Below, one piece after another: positions 1 through 7,880 of a stretch of 64,000 nt of DNA (within the stretch, counting starts at the first letter, position 1; every line of letters starts with the position of its first letter). A program made the position numbers and the translations under genes. Origin of the DNA: Fretibacter sp964410285. Lineage in GTDB: Bacteria > Pseudomonadota > Alphaproteobacteria > Caulobacterales > Maricaulaceae. Below the pieces are notes generated by a model, which worked only from the letters and a program-made list of their open reading frames with translations, did not search any database and was not told the DNA's origin. The stretch is from contig CAYPFR010000001.1 of NCBI GenBank assembly GCA_964410285.1, forward strand, positions 620,001 to 684,000, read 5' to 3'.

Positions 1-371
1 CAGAAATGGCGGTAAGCGTCATGGCCATGAACGGGTAAATCTGTCGCCATATGGATGAGCGCGGCGAGGGCGAAAAACAAAACGAGCTGCCCCCAAATTT
101 TCCCGCGCGCCCAGAAACCCAGCGCGGCAAGGGCGGCGTAAATCGGGATGGAATTAAACAGCGCAATCAAGGTCTGCATGGGCGGCTCGAAATATAGCGT
201 GTCCCAAATCCGGCGCTGGCTCTCGCCTTTGATAAACATCTGATAAGGTGCCCAAAGATAAATCGCCGCGTCCGGTATTAGCGAGCCGATAAACACCGCC
301 CAATTGCGCCGCGTGTGACCACGTTTTGAAAGCAGGGCGAGCGCGAGCAATGAGTGGGTTGGGGAATTCAT
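1..371 (-). CDS. Membrane protein, metal-dependent-hydrolase-like (partial, C-terminus cut off)
   Basis: A leftward reading frame starts at ATG 371 and stays open to the window edge, giving 123 codons. It begins MNSPTHSLLALALLSKRG and has hydrophobic helices around residues 5-15, 28-42, 68-85 and 92-108. The visible pattern (an early His, a PDAAI stretch near residue 33, then HMATDLPVHGHDAYRHF near the cut) resembles the integral membrane DUF457/YdjM-type family of predicted metal-dependent hydrolases, with His and Asp at membrane edges. The substrate is unknown. The next gene upstream on the same strand stops at 393, only 21 bases away, so the two are probably co-transcribed. The family assignment is by pattern only. 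Confidence 0.6.
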   Translation of the reverse strand, partial: MNSPTHSLLALALLSKRGHTRRNWAVFIGSLIPDAAIYLWAPYQMFIKGESQRRIWDTLYFEPPMQTLIALFNSIPIYAALAALGFWARGKIWGQLVLFFALAALIHMATDLPVHGHDAYRHF

Positions 372-392
372 GAGCTATGTGTCCAGATATCC

Positions 393-1025
393 CTAACCGT
401 TTTCAGCTTTTATGCCGGTATAATTCTTATCATAATAGGCCTTGATTTTTCGGTTATCGACTTCGGTGTCAAAGGTCAGCGGCATAATTTTGTCGAGCAC
501 GACTTCCTTGGTGGGGCCATTAAGCCCGACAAGGAAGACGGGCACGCCCGCGCCGTAAGCAATCCTAAGGTAGCCTTTTTTAAATTTCTCGACTTTGGAG
601 CGCGTGCCTTCAGGGGTAATACCGAGATAGCCTTGCTCGACAGAATTAAACCAATTGGCCATTTGCGTGGTTAAATCCATCTTGGCTTTGCGGTCTATGG
701 GCACGCCGCCCATTTTCTTGAATAATCCGCCAAGCGGCCAGAAGAAGGCTTCCTTTTTCATCATCCAGCTTGCCTTGACCCCGGCCGCTTGCATCGCCGC
801 CATCGCAAGGATAAAATCCCAATTAGAGGTGTGGGGCGCGCCGATAAACACGAGTTTGGGCTCATTAGGGAAGCCGCCCTTGATTTTCCATCCCATCATG
901 GCAAGGGTCGCACGGCCCAGCCAGCGCGTAAACCGGTTACCAAGGCGCGGCGTGACCGGCGAGCAGACATGGGCATATTTATCCGAGCGCGGCTCGGCGG
1001 CCGGGATTGCATTATCGTCACTCAT
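393..1025 (-). CDS. Lysophospholipid acyltransferase family protein (PlsC-like)
   Basis: A 210-residue protein with the acyltransferase block I motif HTSNWD (H-x4-D) near residue 64 and a second block PEGTRS near residue 139. These are the catalytic and glycerol-phosphate binding motifs of the PlsC/LPLAT superfamily, which moves acyl chains onto lysophospholipids or related acceptors at the inner membrane. It is shorter than housekeeping PlsC and has no clear N-terminal membrane helix, matching a branch usually annotated simply as 1-acyl-glycerol-3-phosphate acyltransferase-like. The acceptor cannot be read from the sequence. The start ATG at 1025 faces gatC across a 234-base gap, which must hold divergent promoters. 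Confidence 0.8.
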   Translation of the reverse strand: MSDDNAIPAAEPRSDKYAHVCSPVTPRLGNRFTRWLGRATLAMMGWKIKGGFPNEPKLVFIGAPHTSNWDFILAMAAMQAAGVKASWMMKKEAFFWPLGGLFKKMGGVPIDRKAKMDLTTQMANWFNSVEQGYLGITPEGTRSKVEKFKKGYLRIAYGAGVPVFLVGLNGPTKEVVLDKIMPLTFDTEVDNRKIKAYYDKNYTGIKAENG

Positions 1026-1259
1026 GTGTTGCCTTTCTTCTGCGCGCCAAGGGGGTATGTGCCTGAGCTAGCGCTTTGCGATGTCAAGAGCAAGAGGGAC
1101 TGCGCGCGGCGCCCCGTTATAAGAGTGGGCACGCCGCCGCGCCGGGCGCAATTTTGGGCAGATGCGCACAATCACGTATTTTCACGCGCCAAGCCTTGCC
1201 CGCCCGCGCGTGCCCTGCTAACTCGCCCCTCTATTCCTTCAACGCTTATGGAGCGCCAT

Positions 1260-1565
1260 ATGCCTGATACGGCCAAAGAGACAGTCACGGCGAAAGACGT
1301 GGAGAAAATCGCAAGGCTCTCGCGCCTGCATGTAGAGCCAGAAAAACGCCAAAATCTCGCGGATGAACTTAACGGGATTTTGGGCTGGATCGAGCAATTG
1401 CAAGAGGTTGACGTTAACGGAGTTGCGCCCATGACTTCTGCCGTGGCTATGCCGGCGCCCCTGCGCGCGGACGCCGTGTCGGACGGCGGTAAACGCGCGG
1501 AAATTTTGCAAAATGCGCCCAAATCCGAGGACGGCTTCTTCGTCGTTCCGCGGTCAGTTGAATAG
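1260..1565 (+). CDS. gatC: Aspartyl/glutamyl-tRNA amidotransferase subunit C
   Basis: GatC is the small scaffold subunit of GatCAB, which converts mischarged Glu-tRNA(Gln) and/or Asp-tRNA(Asn) to the amidated form. The 101-residue product has the usual features: VEKIARLSRLHV near the start, a two-helix body with ILGWIEQL, and a conserved tail with VAMPAPLRADAV and FFVVPRSVE. The open frame extends upstream to 789, but family length and a GGAG box at 1250-1253 six bases before ATG 1260 support the start given. A closer ATG at 1248 lacks that spacing. gatA follows after 15 bases, so the two form an operon. Confidence 0.93.
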   Translation: MPDTAKETVTAKDVEKIARLSRLHVEPEKRQNLADELNGILGWIEQLQEVDVNGVAPMTSAVAMPAPLRADAVSDGGKRAEILQNAPKSEDGFFVVPRSVE

Positions 1566-1580
1566 CGTGCGGGGACGGTC

Positions 1581-3047
1581 ATGACAGATCTAACAAACCT
1601 TACATTATCCGGCGCTCTTGACGGTATGGCGGCAGGCGAGTTTAGCAGCGCGGAACTTACAAAGGCGCACATCGATGCCTGCGAGGCGGCAAGGGGGCTA
1701 AATGCCTTTATCACGGATACGCATGACCTCGCGCTTGAGCAGGCCAAAGAAAGCGACGCGCGGCGCGCCAAAGGCACCGTGGGCGCGCTCGAAGGCGCGC
1801 CGCTTGCGATCAAGGACCTATTCTGCACGGAAGGGGTCAAGACCACGGCGGGAAGCAAAATCCTCGGCGAGTTTACCCCGACCTATGAGAGCACGGTGAC
1901 GGCCAATATGAAATCGGCCGGCATGGTCATGCTGGGCAAACTGAACTTAGACGAGTTCGCCATGGGTAGCTCGAATGAAACCTCGGCCTATGGCCCCGTT
2001 ATTAATCCTTGGCGAAAGGGTGATGACCTTGTGCCCGGCGGCTCGTCGGGCGGCTCTGCTGCGGCAGTTGCCGCGGGTATATGCCTTGGGGCAACGGCGA
2101 CAGATACCGGCGGCTCTATTCGACAGCCCGCGAGCTTCACGGGAACCGTTGGGATCAAGCCGACTTACGGACGCTGCTCACGCTGGGGGACGGTTGCCTT
2201 TGCCAGTTCGCTTGATCAAGCCGGCCCGATTGCCAAAACCGTCAAGGACAGCGCGATATTGCTGGGCGCTATGGCCGGTTATGATGCAAAAGACAGCACC
2301 TCCATCAACGCGCCGGTTCCTGATTGGACGCAAAGCTGTGAACGCTCTGTCAAGGGCCTGCGTATTGGTATCCCCAAAGAATACACCATTGACGGCATGC
2401 CGCCGGACATACAGTCGCTCTGGGATCAGGGCATTGCCTGGATGAAAGACGCAGGCGCGCAGATCGTGCCGATCAGCTTGCCGCATACAAAATATGCGCT
2501 TCCGGCCTATTATATCGTCGCGCCGGCTGAGGCCTCTTCAAATCTCGCACGTTATGACGGTATGCGCTATGGTCTGCGCGTTGACGGGGCGGACCTAAAT
2601 GACACATATGAGAAAACCCGCGCGGCGGGGTTTGGCGCAGAAGTCCAGCGCCGCATTATGATAGGGACCTATGTTTTGTCTGCGGGCTATTATGATGCCT
2701 ATTACCTCCAAGCACAAAAGGTGCGCACGCGTATTGTGCAAGATTTTGAAAAGGCGTGGGAGAGCTGCGACGCGATCCTCACCCCGACCGCGCCCAGCGC
2801 CGCTTTTGCTGTGGGGCGTAAGGTCAACGATCCCGTGCAAATGTATCTCAATGATATTTTCACGGTCACGACCAACCTTGCGGGCCTTCCCGGGATTTCT
2901 GTTCCATCGGGCCTTGATAATGACGGCTTGCCGCTGGGATTGCAGATAATCGGTAAAGCGATGGACGAAGACACAGTGTTCGCCGCCGCCAGCGCGCTAG
3001 AAAAGGCGGCCGGCTTTACGGCAAAGCCTAAGAAGTGGTGGACTTAA
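1581..3047 (+). CDS. gatA: Aspartyl/glutamyl-tRNA amidotransferase subunit A
   Basis: GatA is the glutaminase/amidase subunit of GatCAB. The 488-residue length is typical. The amidase signature is present: Lys in LAIKDLF near residue 77, the glycine/serine-rich VPGGSSGGSAAAVAAG near residue 152, and DTGGSIRQPA near residue 176, giving the Ser-cisSer-Lys triad. The C-terminal part carries the expected GLPLGLQIIG block. It lies 15 bases after gatC. A nitroreductase gene separates it from gatB, so the Gat genes are not strictly contiguous. No key residue appears to be missing. Confidence 0.96.
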   Translation: MTDLTNLTLSGALDGMAAGEFSSAELTKAHIDACEAARGLNAFITDTHDLALEQAKESDARRAKGTVGALEGAPLAIKDLFCTEGVKTTAGSKILGEFTPTYESTVTANMKSAGMVMLGKLNLDEFAMGSSNETSAYGPVINPWRKGDDLVPGGSSGGSAAAVAAGICLGATATDTGGSIRQPASFTGTVGIKPTYGRCSRWGTVAFASSLDQAGPIAKTVKDSAILLGAMAGYDAKDSTSINAPVPDWTQSCERSVKGLRIGIPKEYTIDGMPPDIQSLWDQGIAWMKDAGAQIVPISLPHTKYALPAYYIVAPAEASSNLARYDGMRYGLRVDGADLNDTYEKTRAAGFGAEVQRRIMIGTYVLSAGYYDAYYLQAQKVRTRIVQDFEKAWESCDAILTPTAPSAAFAVGRKVNDPVQMYLNDIFTVTTNLAGLPGISVPSGLDNDGLPLGLQIIGKAMDEDTVFAAASALEKAAGFTAKPKKWWT

Positions 3048-3076
3048 ATAATTTTTGCAAAAGAAGAAAGACGATT

Positions 3077-3679
3077 ATGACTCTAAAAGATATCATTCAC
3101 GCGCGCCGGGCCGTCAAACATTATGATAGCGAAGCCGTTATAAGCGATGCGGAAATTGCCGAGCTTAAGTCGCTCATCCGGCAGGCTCCGACCTCTTTCA
3201 ATATTCAAAATTGGCGTTTTGTCTTTGTCACCGACAAAGCGCTGCGCGCGCAAATTCGTGCTGCCGCATGGGATCAGGCCCAAGTCACGGAGGCCTCCCA
3301 TCTGATTATCCTTTGCGCGGATGTGGATGCGTGGAAGAAATCGCCAGAACGCTATTGGGAGGACGCGCCAAAAGAAGCCAGTGATGTGCTAGTGCCCATG
3401 ATTGGCCAATTTTACGATGGGCGCGAGTGGCAACAAAGAGATGAAGCTATGCGCTCTGTGGGGATTGCCGCCCAAACCATCATGCTCGCGGTCAAAGACA
3501 TGGGGTATGATAGCTGTCCTATGATTGGGTTTGACGCCGATGCGGTCGGCGGGCTTATCAACCTGCCAAATGACCACATTATCGGTATGATGATTGCCAT
3601 TGGCAAAGCCTCAAGCCCTGCCCAAAACAAGGGCGGTTTCTTGCCGGATGAAGACGTGTTTTTCGAGGATAAATTTTAG
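3077..3679 (+). CDS. Nitroreductase family protein
   Basis: A 200-residue flavoprotein of the nitroreductase fold. It starts with the FMN-binding signature IHARRAVKHYD, followed by APTSFNIQNWRF near residue 42, and ends with a GMMIAIGKA segment that normally contacts FMN. Such enzymes reduce nitro compounds, quinones or enones with NAD(P)H; the substrate is unknown. The frame could start at 3035 inside gatA, but ATG 3077 has an AAGAAAG purine tract just upstream and gives the family N-terminus. It sits between gatA and gatB with short gaps, so it is probably co-transcribed with them, though no role in tRNA amidation is known for the family. Confidence 0.88.
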   Translation: MTLKDIIHARRAVKHYDSEAVISDAEIAELKSLIRQAPTSFNIQNWRFVFVTDKALRAQIRAAAWDQAQVTEASHLIILCADVDAWKKSPERYWEDAPKEASDVLVPMIGQFYDGREWQQRDEAMRSVGIAAQTIMLAVKDMGYDSCPMIGFDADAVGGLINLPNDHIIGMMIAIGKASSPAQNKGGFLPDEDVFFEDKF

Positions 3680-3733
3680 GATATCTCGAACTTCGATATT
3701 CTTCGAAGTGAGCAGATTTATAGGAATGTCAAA

Positions 3734-5212
3734 ATGTTCACAGCAAAACGCGTAGCGGATAAAAAAGACTGGCTTAAAGGCGAGACAGGCGATTGGGAAC
3801 TCATCATTGGGCTTGAGGTACATGCGCAGGTCGCGTCTAATTCCAAGCTGTTTTCGGGCAGCGCCACGGATTTTGGCAGTGAGCCAAACACGCAAGTGTC
3901 CCTCGTTGATGCGGGCATGCCGGGTATGCTGCCTGTGGTGAACGCGTTTTGCGTCGAACAAGCCGTGCGCACGGGCCTTGGGCTGAATGCGCAGATTAAT
4001 TTATTCTCGCGCTTTGACCGTAAAAACTATTTCTACGTTGATTTGCCGCAAGGCTATCAGATTTCGCAGTTCGAACACCCTATTGTTGGCGAAGGGGAAA
4101 TTGAAATTGAACCCGAAGGCGGGGAGGCTGTCAGCGTCGGAATTGAGCGCCTTCACCTTGAGCAAGATGCGGGGAAATCTATACACGATCTCTCGCCCGA
4201 TGAGACCTATGTCGATCTTAACCGGTGCGGCGTTGCGCTTATGGAGATTGTTTCCAAGCCCGATATGCGAAGCCCCGAAGAAGCCTCGGCCTATGTTGAT
4301 AAGCTGCGCGGGATTGTGCGCGCGCTCGGCACATGTGACGGCGATATGGAAAAAGGCAATTTGCGCGCCGATGTCAACGTGTCTGTCCGCAAACCCGGCG
4401 GGGAACTTGGTACGCGCTGCGAGATTAAAAATGTCAATTCACTGCGCTTTATTCGCCAAGCCATTATATATGAGGCGCGCCGCCATATTGAAATCCTTGA
4501 GGCGGGCGGGGCGATTGACCAGGAGACGCGCCTTTTTGATAGCGTCAAGGGCGAGACGCGGCCTATGCGCTCCAAAGAGGACGCGCATGATTACCGTTAT
4601 TTCCCTGACCCTGATTTGCTGCCGCTTCAACTGGAGCAAAGCTTTGTCGACAAGATCAAAGCCGACCTTCCCGAATTGCCTGATGCCCGTAAGGCCCGCT
4701 TTATGGCCGATTACGGTATTCCTGCCTATGACGCGGCTGTGCTGACGACGGATAAAGCCAATGGTGATTTCTACGAGGCGGTCGCAAAAGGCCGCGACGG
4801 CAAGATCGCCGCCAATTGGGTGATGGGTGAACTTTTTGGCGCGCTGAACAAGGCCGGGCTGGAGCTATCCCAGACGCCCGTTTCGGCAGATGCGCTTGGC
4901 GGGCTGCTCGACCGAATTGCGGATAACACGATCTCGGGTAAAATCGCCAAAGAAGTCTTTGAACGTATGTTTAAAGGCGAGGGCAGCGCGGATGAGATCA
5001 TCGAGGCGCAAGGTCTTAAGCAGGTCACCGATATGGGCGCGATCGAAGCTATGGTGCAAACCGTCATAGATGCTAATCCCGATCAGGCGGCCAAAGTTGC
5101 GGATAATCCCAAGCTTGTAGGCTTCTTTGTCGGCCAAGTGATGAAAGCCAGCGGGGGCAAAGCCAACCCCCAAGCGGTCAATCAGATTCTCAAAGCAAAG
5201 CTCGGGCTTTAG
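3734..5212 (+). CDS. gatB: Aspartyl/glutamyl-tRNA amidotransferase subunit B
   Basis: GatB is the kinase/tRNA-recognition subunit of GatCAB; it activates the misacylated amino acid with ATP and receives ammonia from GatA. The 492-residue length is normal. Diagnostic blocks are LIIGLEVHAQV near residue 24, KNYFYVDLPQGYQISQ near residue 99 and HLEQDAGKSIHD near residue 142. The C-terminal YqeY/GatB tail domain, which binds the tRNA elbow, runs from about residue 340 to the end. The first residues before the conserved core are variable, so the exact start could be a few codons away. Confidence 0.96.
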   Translation: MFTAKRVADKKDWLKGETGDWELIIGLEVHAQVASNSKLFSGSATDFGSEPNTQVSLVDAGMPGMLPVVNAFCVEQAVRTGLGLNAQINLFSRFDRKNYFYVDLPQGYQISQFEHPIVGEGEIEIEPEGGEAVSVGIERLHLEQDAGKSIHDLSPDETYVDLNRCGVALMEIVSKPDMRSPEEASAYVDKLRGIVRALGTCDGDMEKGNLRADVNVSVRKPGGELGTRCEIKNVNSLRFIRQAIIYEARRHIEILEAGGAIDQETRLFDSVKGETRPMRSKEDAHDYRYFPDPDLLPLQLEQSFVDKIKADLPELPDARKARFMADYGIPAYDAAVLTTDKANGDFYEAVAKGRDGKIAANWVMGELFGALNKAGLELSQTPVSADALGGLLDRIADNTISGKIAKEVFERMFKGEGSADEIIEAQGLKQVTDMGAIEAMVQTVIDANPDQAAKVADNPKLVGFFVGQVMKASGGKANPQAVNQILKAKLGL

Positions 5213-5285
5213 CTGCCGCCGGCCCCGCTCAAGCGCGCCCTGTTAGCATATTGCGCGCCGGCGGATTTCCCCGCATACTGGGCTC

Positions 5286-5504
5286 ATGACAGGTAAAGAT
5301 ATTTCGCGTAAATCCGAGACAAAAATTGCAACGATAATCGCGGCGATCTCGGCTGCGGCGCTTGCGGCGGCGCTTTATTTTGCGGCAACGCGCCTAATGG
5401 GTATGGCTGGCGGTAAGGCGTTGCCGATTGCGGTGTTTCTGGGCGGAGTTGATTATTTCGCCCTGCGTTACGCCTTTCTCGCCTCTGGCAGGCGGCGTAA
5501 ATGA
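5286..5504 (+). CDS. Small two-helix membrane protein, first of a tandem trio
   Basis: A 72-residue protein with a charged N-terminus, two predicted membrane helices (about residues 16-34 and 44-63) and a basic end, ASGRRRK. I do not recognise the family. The second half, with KALPIA then GGVDYFALRY, resembles the second halves of the next two small products. Its stop codon overlaps the start of the next gene in an ATGA, so the trio is translationally coupled. It follows gatB on the same strand after 73 bases. No promoter is obvious in the gap, so it may be read through from gatB. Confidence 0.6.
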   Translation: MTGKDISRKSETKIATIIAAISAAALAAALYFAATRLMGMAGGKALPIAVFLGGVDYFALRYAFLASGRRRK

Positions 5505-5761
5505 AGCCTCTATATGACGTCTTAAATTCGCCAAGAGAACGGCTTGCCGGAAACATTGTAGCTGGCCTCGCGGGCGCGGCTTCTGCTGTGATCATATACT
5601 ATCTATTGGTAGACATGTTCGGGGCACCCCAAAAAACGGCATTGATCTTTGCAGCCATCATTGGGGCGATACAATATCATGTATTTCGGTATATCCTATT
5701 GGTGGGCGGCGGCCGCAAAGTTCCGCGCCCCCAAAAATTCGATAAGAGAACAGGGCGATGA
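5501..5761 (+). CDS. Small two-helix membrane protein, second of a tandem trio
   Basis: An 86-residue protein with two predicted membrane helices (about residues 19-37 and 46-68) and a basic C-terminal tail. The segment KTALIFAAIIGAIQYHVFRY followed by GGGRK lines up with KALPIA...DYFALRY...GRRRK of the preceding product. Start and stop both lie in four-base ATGA overlaps with its neighbours (5501-5504 and 5758-5761). The function is unknown. The shared two-helix layout and coupling suggest three paralogous subunits made in fixed proportion. Confidence 0.6.
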   Translation: MKPLYDVLNSPRERLAGNIVAGLAGAASAVIIYYLLVDMFGAPQKTALIFAAIIGAIQYHVFRYILLVGGGRKVPRPQKFDKRTGR

Positions 5762-5925
5762 CGCTGCGAGAGGGGCCGCTGTTTGGCGCTGTGGTGATTA
5801 CTGTCGGCGTGACTTATCTGGTGCATCAGCAAACGGGCAGTATCACCAAGGCACTCTTGATTGGCGGGGCTGTGGGGGCGGCGGATTATATTTTGCTGAG
5901 TATTTTCGGGCGAAGGCGAAAGTGA
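5758..5925 (+). CDS. Very small two-helix membrane protein, third of a tandem trio
   Basis: A 55-codon gene, short enough to be missed by usual length filters. The product starts MTLREGPLFGAVVITVG, has two hydrophobic stretches (about residues 8-22 and 31-49) and ends SIFGRRRK, almost the same end as the first protein of the trio. It contains KALLIGGAVGAADYILL, matching KALPIAVFLGGVDYFAL of the first. Its ATG overlaps the stop of the previous gene in an ATGA. Coupling and similarity to the neighbours support it as a real gene; the function is unknown. Confidence 0.55.
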   Translation: MTLREGPLFGAVVITVGVTYLVHQQTGSITKALLIGGAVGAADYILLSIFGRRRK

Positions 5926-5954
5926 ATTGCCCACAAATGATCATAAATCTCAAT

Positions 5955-5968
5955 TGACACCGCTGTCA
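5955..5968 (+). promoter_or_regulatory. LacI-type operator before the sugar porter
   Basis: TGACACCGCTGTCA is a near-perfect 14-bp palindrome (one central mismatch) 57 bases before the porter start. The left half with the base before it reads TTGACA, a good -35 hexamer, so a bound repressor would block the promoter. The motif recurs before lacI, before zwf and, with almost the same flanks, before the gluconate operon. Its CG-centred palindrome form is the usual LacI/GalR-family type. Confidence 0.75.
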
Positions 5969-6025
5969 TTTTAAGTGATGACAGTTAAAAGAGGCGTAGA
6001 CCTCACATGACATAGGGGAGACAAC

Positions 6026-7429
6026 ATGTCTGAAGTTCCGAAACAATCGGCCAATATGGGGTTCATTATTATGGTCAGCCTCGTGGCGACGCTGGGCGGC
6101 TTTCTCTTTGGGTTTGATAGCGGTGTTATCAACGGCACAGTGAAAGGGCTCGACGCGGCCTTTGGCGCAACGAATTTTGCCAGCGGATTTAACGTGGCGT
6201 CTATGCTACTGGGCTGCGCGGTTGGGGCCTTCTTTGCCGGGCGGTTATCAGATAAATTTGGCCGGCGAAATATGATGATGGTCGCAGCGGTCTTCTTTCT
6301 TGTTTCCGCTTGGGGCTCTGGGGTTGCCGGCGGCTCGGCAAGCTTTATTGCATACCGGATTTTAGGCGGCCTTGCGGTTGGCGCGGCCTCTGTGATGGCG
6401 CCGGCTTATATTTCGGAAATCGCGCCCGCCCATCTTCGCGGCGGTCTTGCCTCTATCCAGCAGATCGCGATTGTTGTCGGTCTGACAGCCGCGTTTTTCT
6501 CGAATTATTTTCTTGCCGGTGTATCGGGCGGCGCAACGGAATTATTCCGCGGCGCGGAAACATGGCGTTGGATGTTCTGGGTAGAGATCGCGCCTGCTGC
6601 CCTCTTCCTCATCTTGCTTTTCTTTATCCCCAAAAGCCCGAGATATCTTATGGTCAAAGGCGATGAGCCGGGCGCGCTGGCGTCTATGACCAAGCTTTTT
6701 GGCGAGAGTACAGCGGCCGCAAAGATCGCGGAGATTAAAAACTCGCTTGCCTCAGATCATGCGCCGCGCTTGTCGGATTTGCTAAAATCCGCGGGCGGCG
6801 GGTTGCGGCCGATCGTCTGGGTCGGGATTGGCCTCGCGGTTTTCCAGCAGCTCGTCGGGATTAACGTGATCTTTTATTACGGCGCGGTGATGTGGGAAGC
6901 GGCCGGCTTTACCGAAGCTGACGCGCTCAAGCAAAATGTGTTCATGGGCGTTATGTCTATCTTTGCGACAGGTATTACGTTGCTTTTGATTGATAAATTT
7001 GGGCGCAAGCCGTTTTTGATGCTCGGGTCTTGCGGCATGGCCGTTATGCTGGCTGTCGTGGCCTATGCCTTTTCAACAGGCGCCCTCGTCGATGGCTCGC
7101 TCGAGCTATCCGATAGCATGGGACGTTTATCACTCTATGCGGCTATGGCTTATGTGTTTTTCTTCAATATGACGTGGGGACCTGTCATGTGGGTGATGCT
7201 CGGCGAGATGTTCCCCAATCAAATTCGCGGCTCTGCGCTCGCCGTAGCTGGTTTTGCCCAGTGGATGGCGAATTTCATTGTAACGCTGTCCTTCCCGTGG
7301 ATGCTTGCCAACATCGGGCTGTCGGCTTCCTTTATGATCTACTCGGCCTTTGCTTTCATCTCCATCCTCTTTGTCGCCAAGTCTGTCAAAGAGACCAGGG
7401 GAATGGAGCTTGAGGACATGGTGGGATAA
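6026..7429 (+). CDS. Sugar porter family MFS transporter (sugar:H+ symporter type)
   Basis: A 467-residue, 12-helix transporter of the major facilitator sugar porter family. Family signatures are visible: GFDSGVINGT in helix 1, DKFGRR in the loop between helices 2 and 3, YISEIAPAHLRGG after helix 4, PKSPRYL after helix 6, QQLVGINVIFYYG in helix 7 and DKFGRKP in the equivalent loop of the second half. These proteins bring in hexoses or pentoses with protons. The shared operator and the nearby glk/ED genes make glucose or a related hexose the likely substrate (inference). A terminator follows at 7455. Confidence 0.9.
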   Translation: MSEVPKQSANMGFIIMVSLVATLGGFLFGFDSGVINGTVKGLDAAFGATNFASGFNVASMLLGCAVGAFFAGRLSDKFGRRNMMMVAAVFFLVSAWGSGVAGGSASFIAYRILGGLAVGAASVMAPAYISEIAPAHLRGGLASIQQIAIVVGLTAAFFSNYFLAGVSGGATELFRGAETWRWMFWVEIAPAALFLILLFFIPKSPRYLMVKGDEPGALASMTKLFGESTAAAKIAEIKNSLASDHAPRLSDLLKSAGGGLRPIVWVGIGLAVFQQLVGINVIFYYGAVMWEAAGFTEADALKQNVFMGVMSIFATGITLLLIDKFGRKPFLMLGSCGMAVMLAVVAYAFSTGALVDGSLELSDSMGRLSLYAAMAYVFFFNMTWGPVMWVMLGEMFPNQIRGSALAVAGFAQWMANFIVTLSFPWMLANIGLSASFMIYSAFAFISILFVAKSVKETRGMELEDMVG

Positions 7430-7454
7430 GGCATGCTTCCGTCGTGGTATAACG

Positions 7455-7477
7455 CGCCGCCTTTTGGCGGCGTTTTA
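7455..7477 (+). terminator. Rho-independent terminator after the sugar porter
   Basis: CGCCGCC (7455-7461) pairs with GGCGGCG (7466-7472) around a TTTT loop and is followed by TTTTA. It lies 26 bases after the transporter stop codon. Confidence 0.75.
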
Positions 7478-7530
7478 TAATCTGATAAGTTTGCAATTGA
7501 AAACAATGTCGTCCCTGTCTAAGGTAAGAT

Positions 7531-7611
7531 ATGACTTTTCTGATTGATAAATTAAAAACGATCCTCGTTCTTGCGATGATCATGTTTCTGGCCTTTGTCT
7601 TTGGTCTTTAA
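7531..7611 (+). CDS. Candidate 26-aa single-helix membrane peptide
   Basis: An ATG at 7531 follows AAGGTAAG, an acceptable ribosome site four to five bases away, and opens a 26-codon frame ending at TAA 7609-7611. The product begins MTFLIDKLKTILVLAMIMF: a short polar head with two lysines, then one unbroken hydrophobic helix to the end. It lies between the porter terminator and the lacI promoter, a 451-base stretch otherwise without a gene. It resembles small single-pass membrane proteins of bacteria in general, but no family can be named and expression is unproven. Confidence 0.35.
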   Translation: MTFLIDKLKTILVLAMIMFLAFVFGL

Positions 7612-7710
7612 GACGGATTAGAGCTGCGCTCTTAGGCGAATTTGGCCCGAATAACATGATCCCCTGAAACGCGTCTCTTTTGAGAGGGCGATCCCAATTC
7701 TGCGCTAATT

Positions 7711-7739
7711 TTGCCTGACCTGCGCGAAAAACCCATAAT
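7711..7739 (+). promoter_or_regulatory. Sigma-70-like promoter of the LacI-family gene
   Basis: TTGCCT (7711-7716) and CATAAT (7734-7739) are separated by exactly 17 bases. The predicted transcription start, near 7746, is just before the operator palindrome at 7752-7765, so the regulator would repress itself by blocking initiation. Confidence 0.6.
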
Positions 7740-7751
7740 TTTTGCGTTTCT

Positions 7752-7765
7752 AGACAGCGCTGTCA
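7752..7765 (+). promoter_or_regulatory. LacI-type operator before the lacI-family gene
   Basis: AGACAGCGCTGTCA contains a perfect 12-bp palindrome, GACAGCGCTGTC (7753-7764), 116 bases before the regulator start codon and just downstream of the predicted promoter. It matches the sites before the porter and before zwf, so autoregulation is likely. Confidence 0.75.
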
Positions 7766-7880
7766 GTCCCCTGTGATCGATGATTTTCACGGGAATAATC
7801 ATTGTATAGCTGTCCTATTTGTCTTAGGAAAATGTCCTATAGCGACAGTGAATTTTGCTGGCTTTAGGGGAGAGGGTGTG

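Noticed and set aside
789..1259. Upstream extension of the gatC frame
   Set aside because: It overlaps the acyltransferase gene on the other strand and would more than double GatC; a proper ribosome site lies before 1260.
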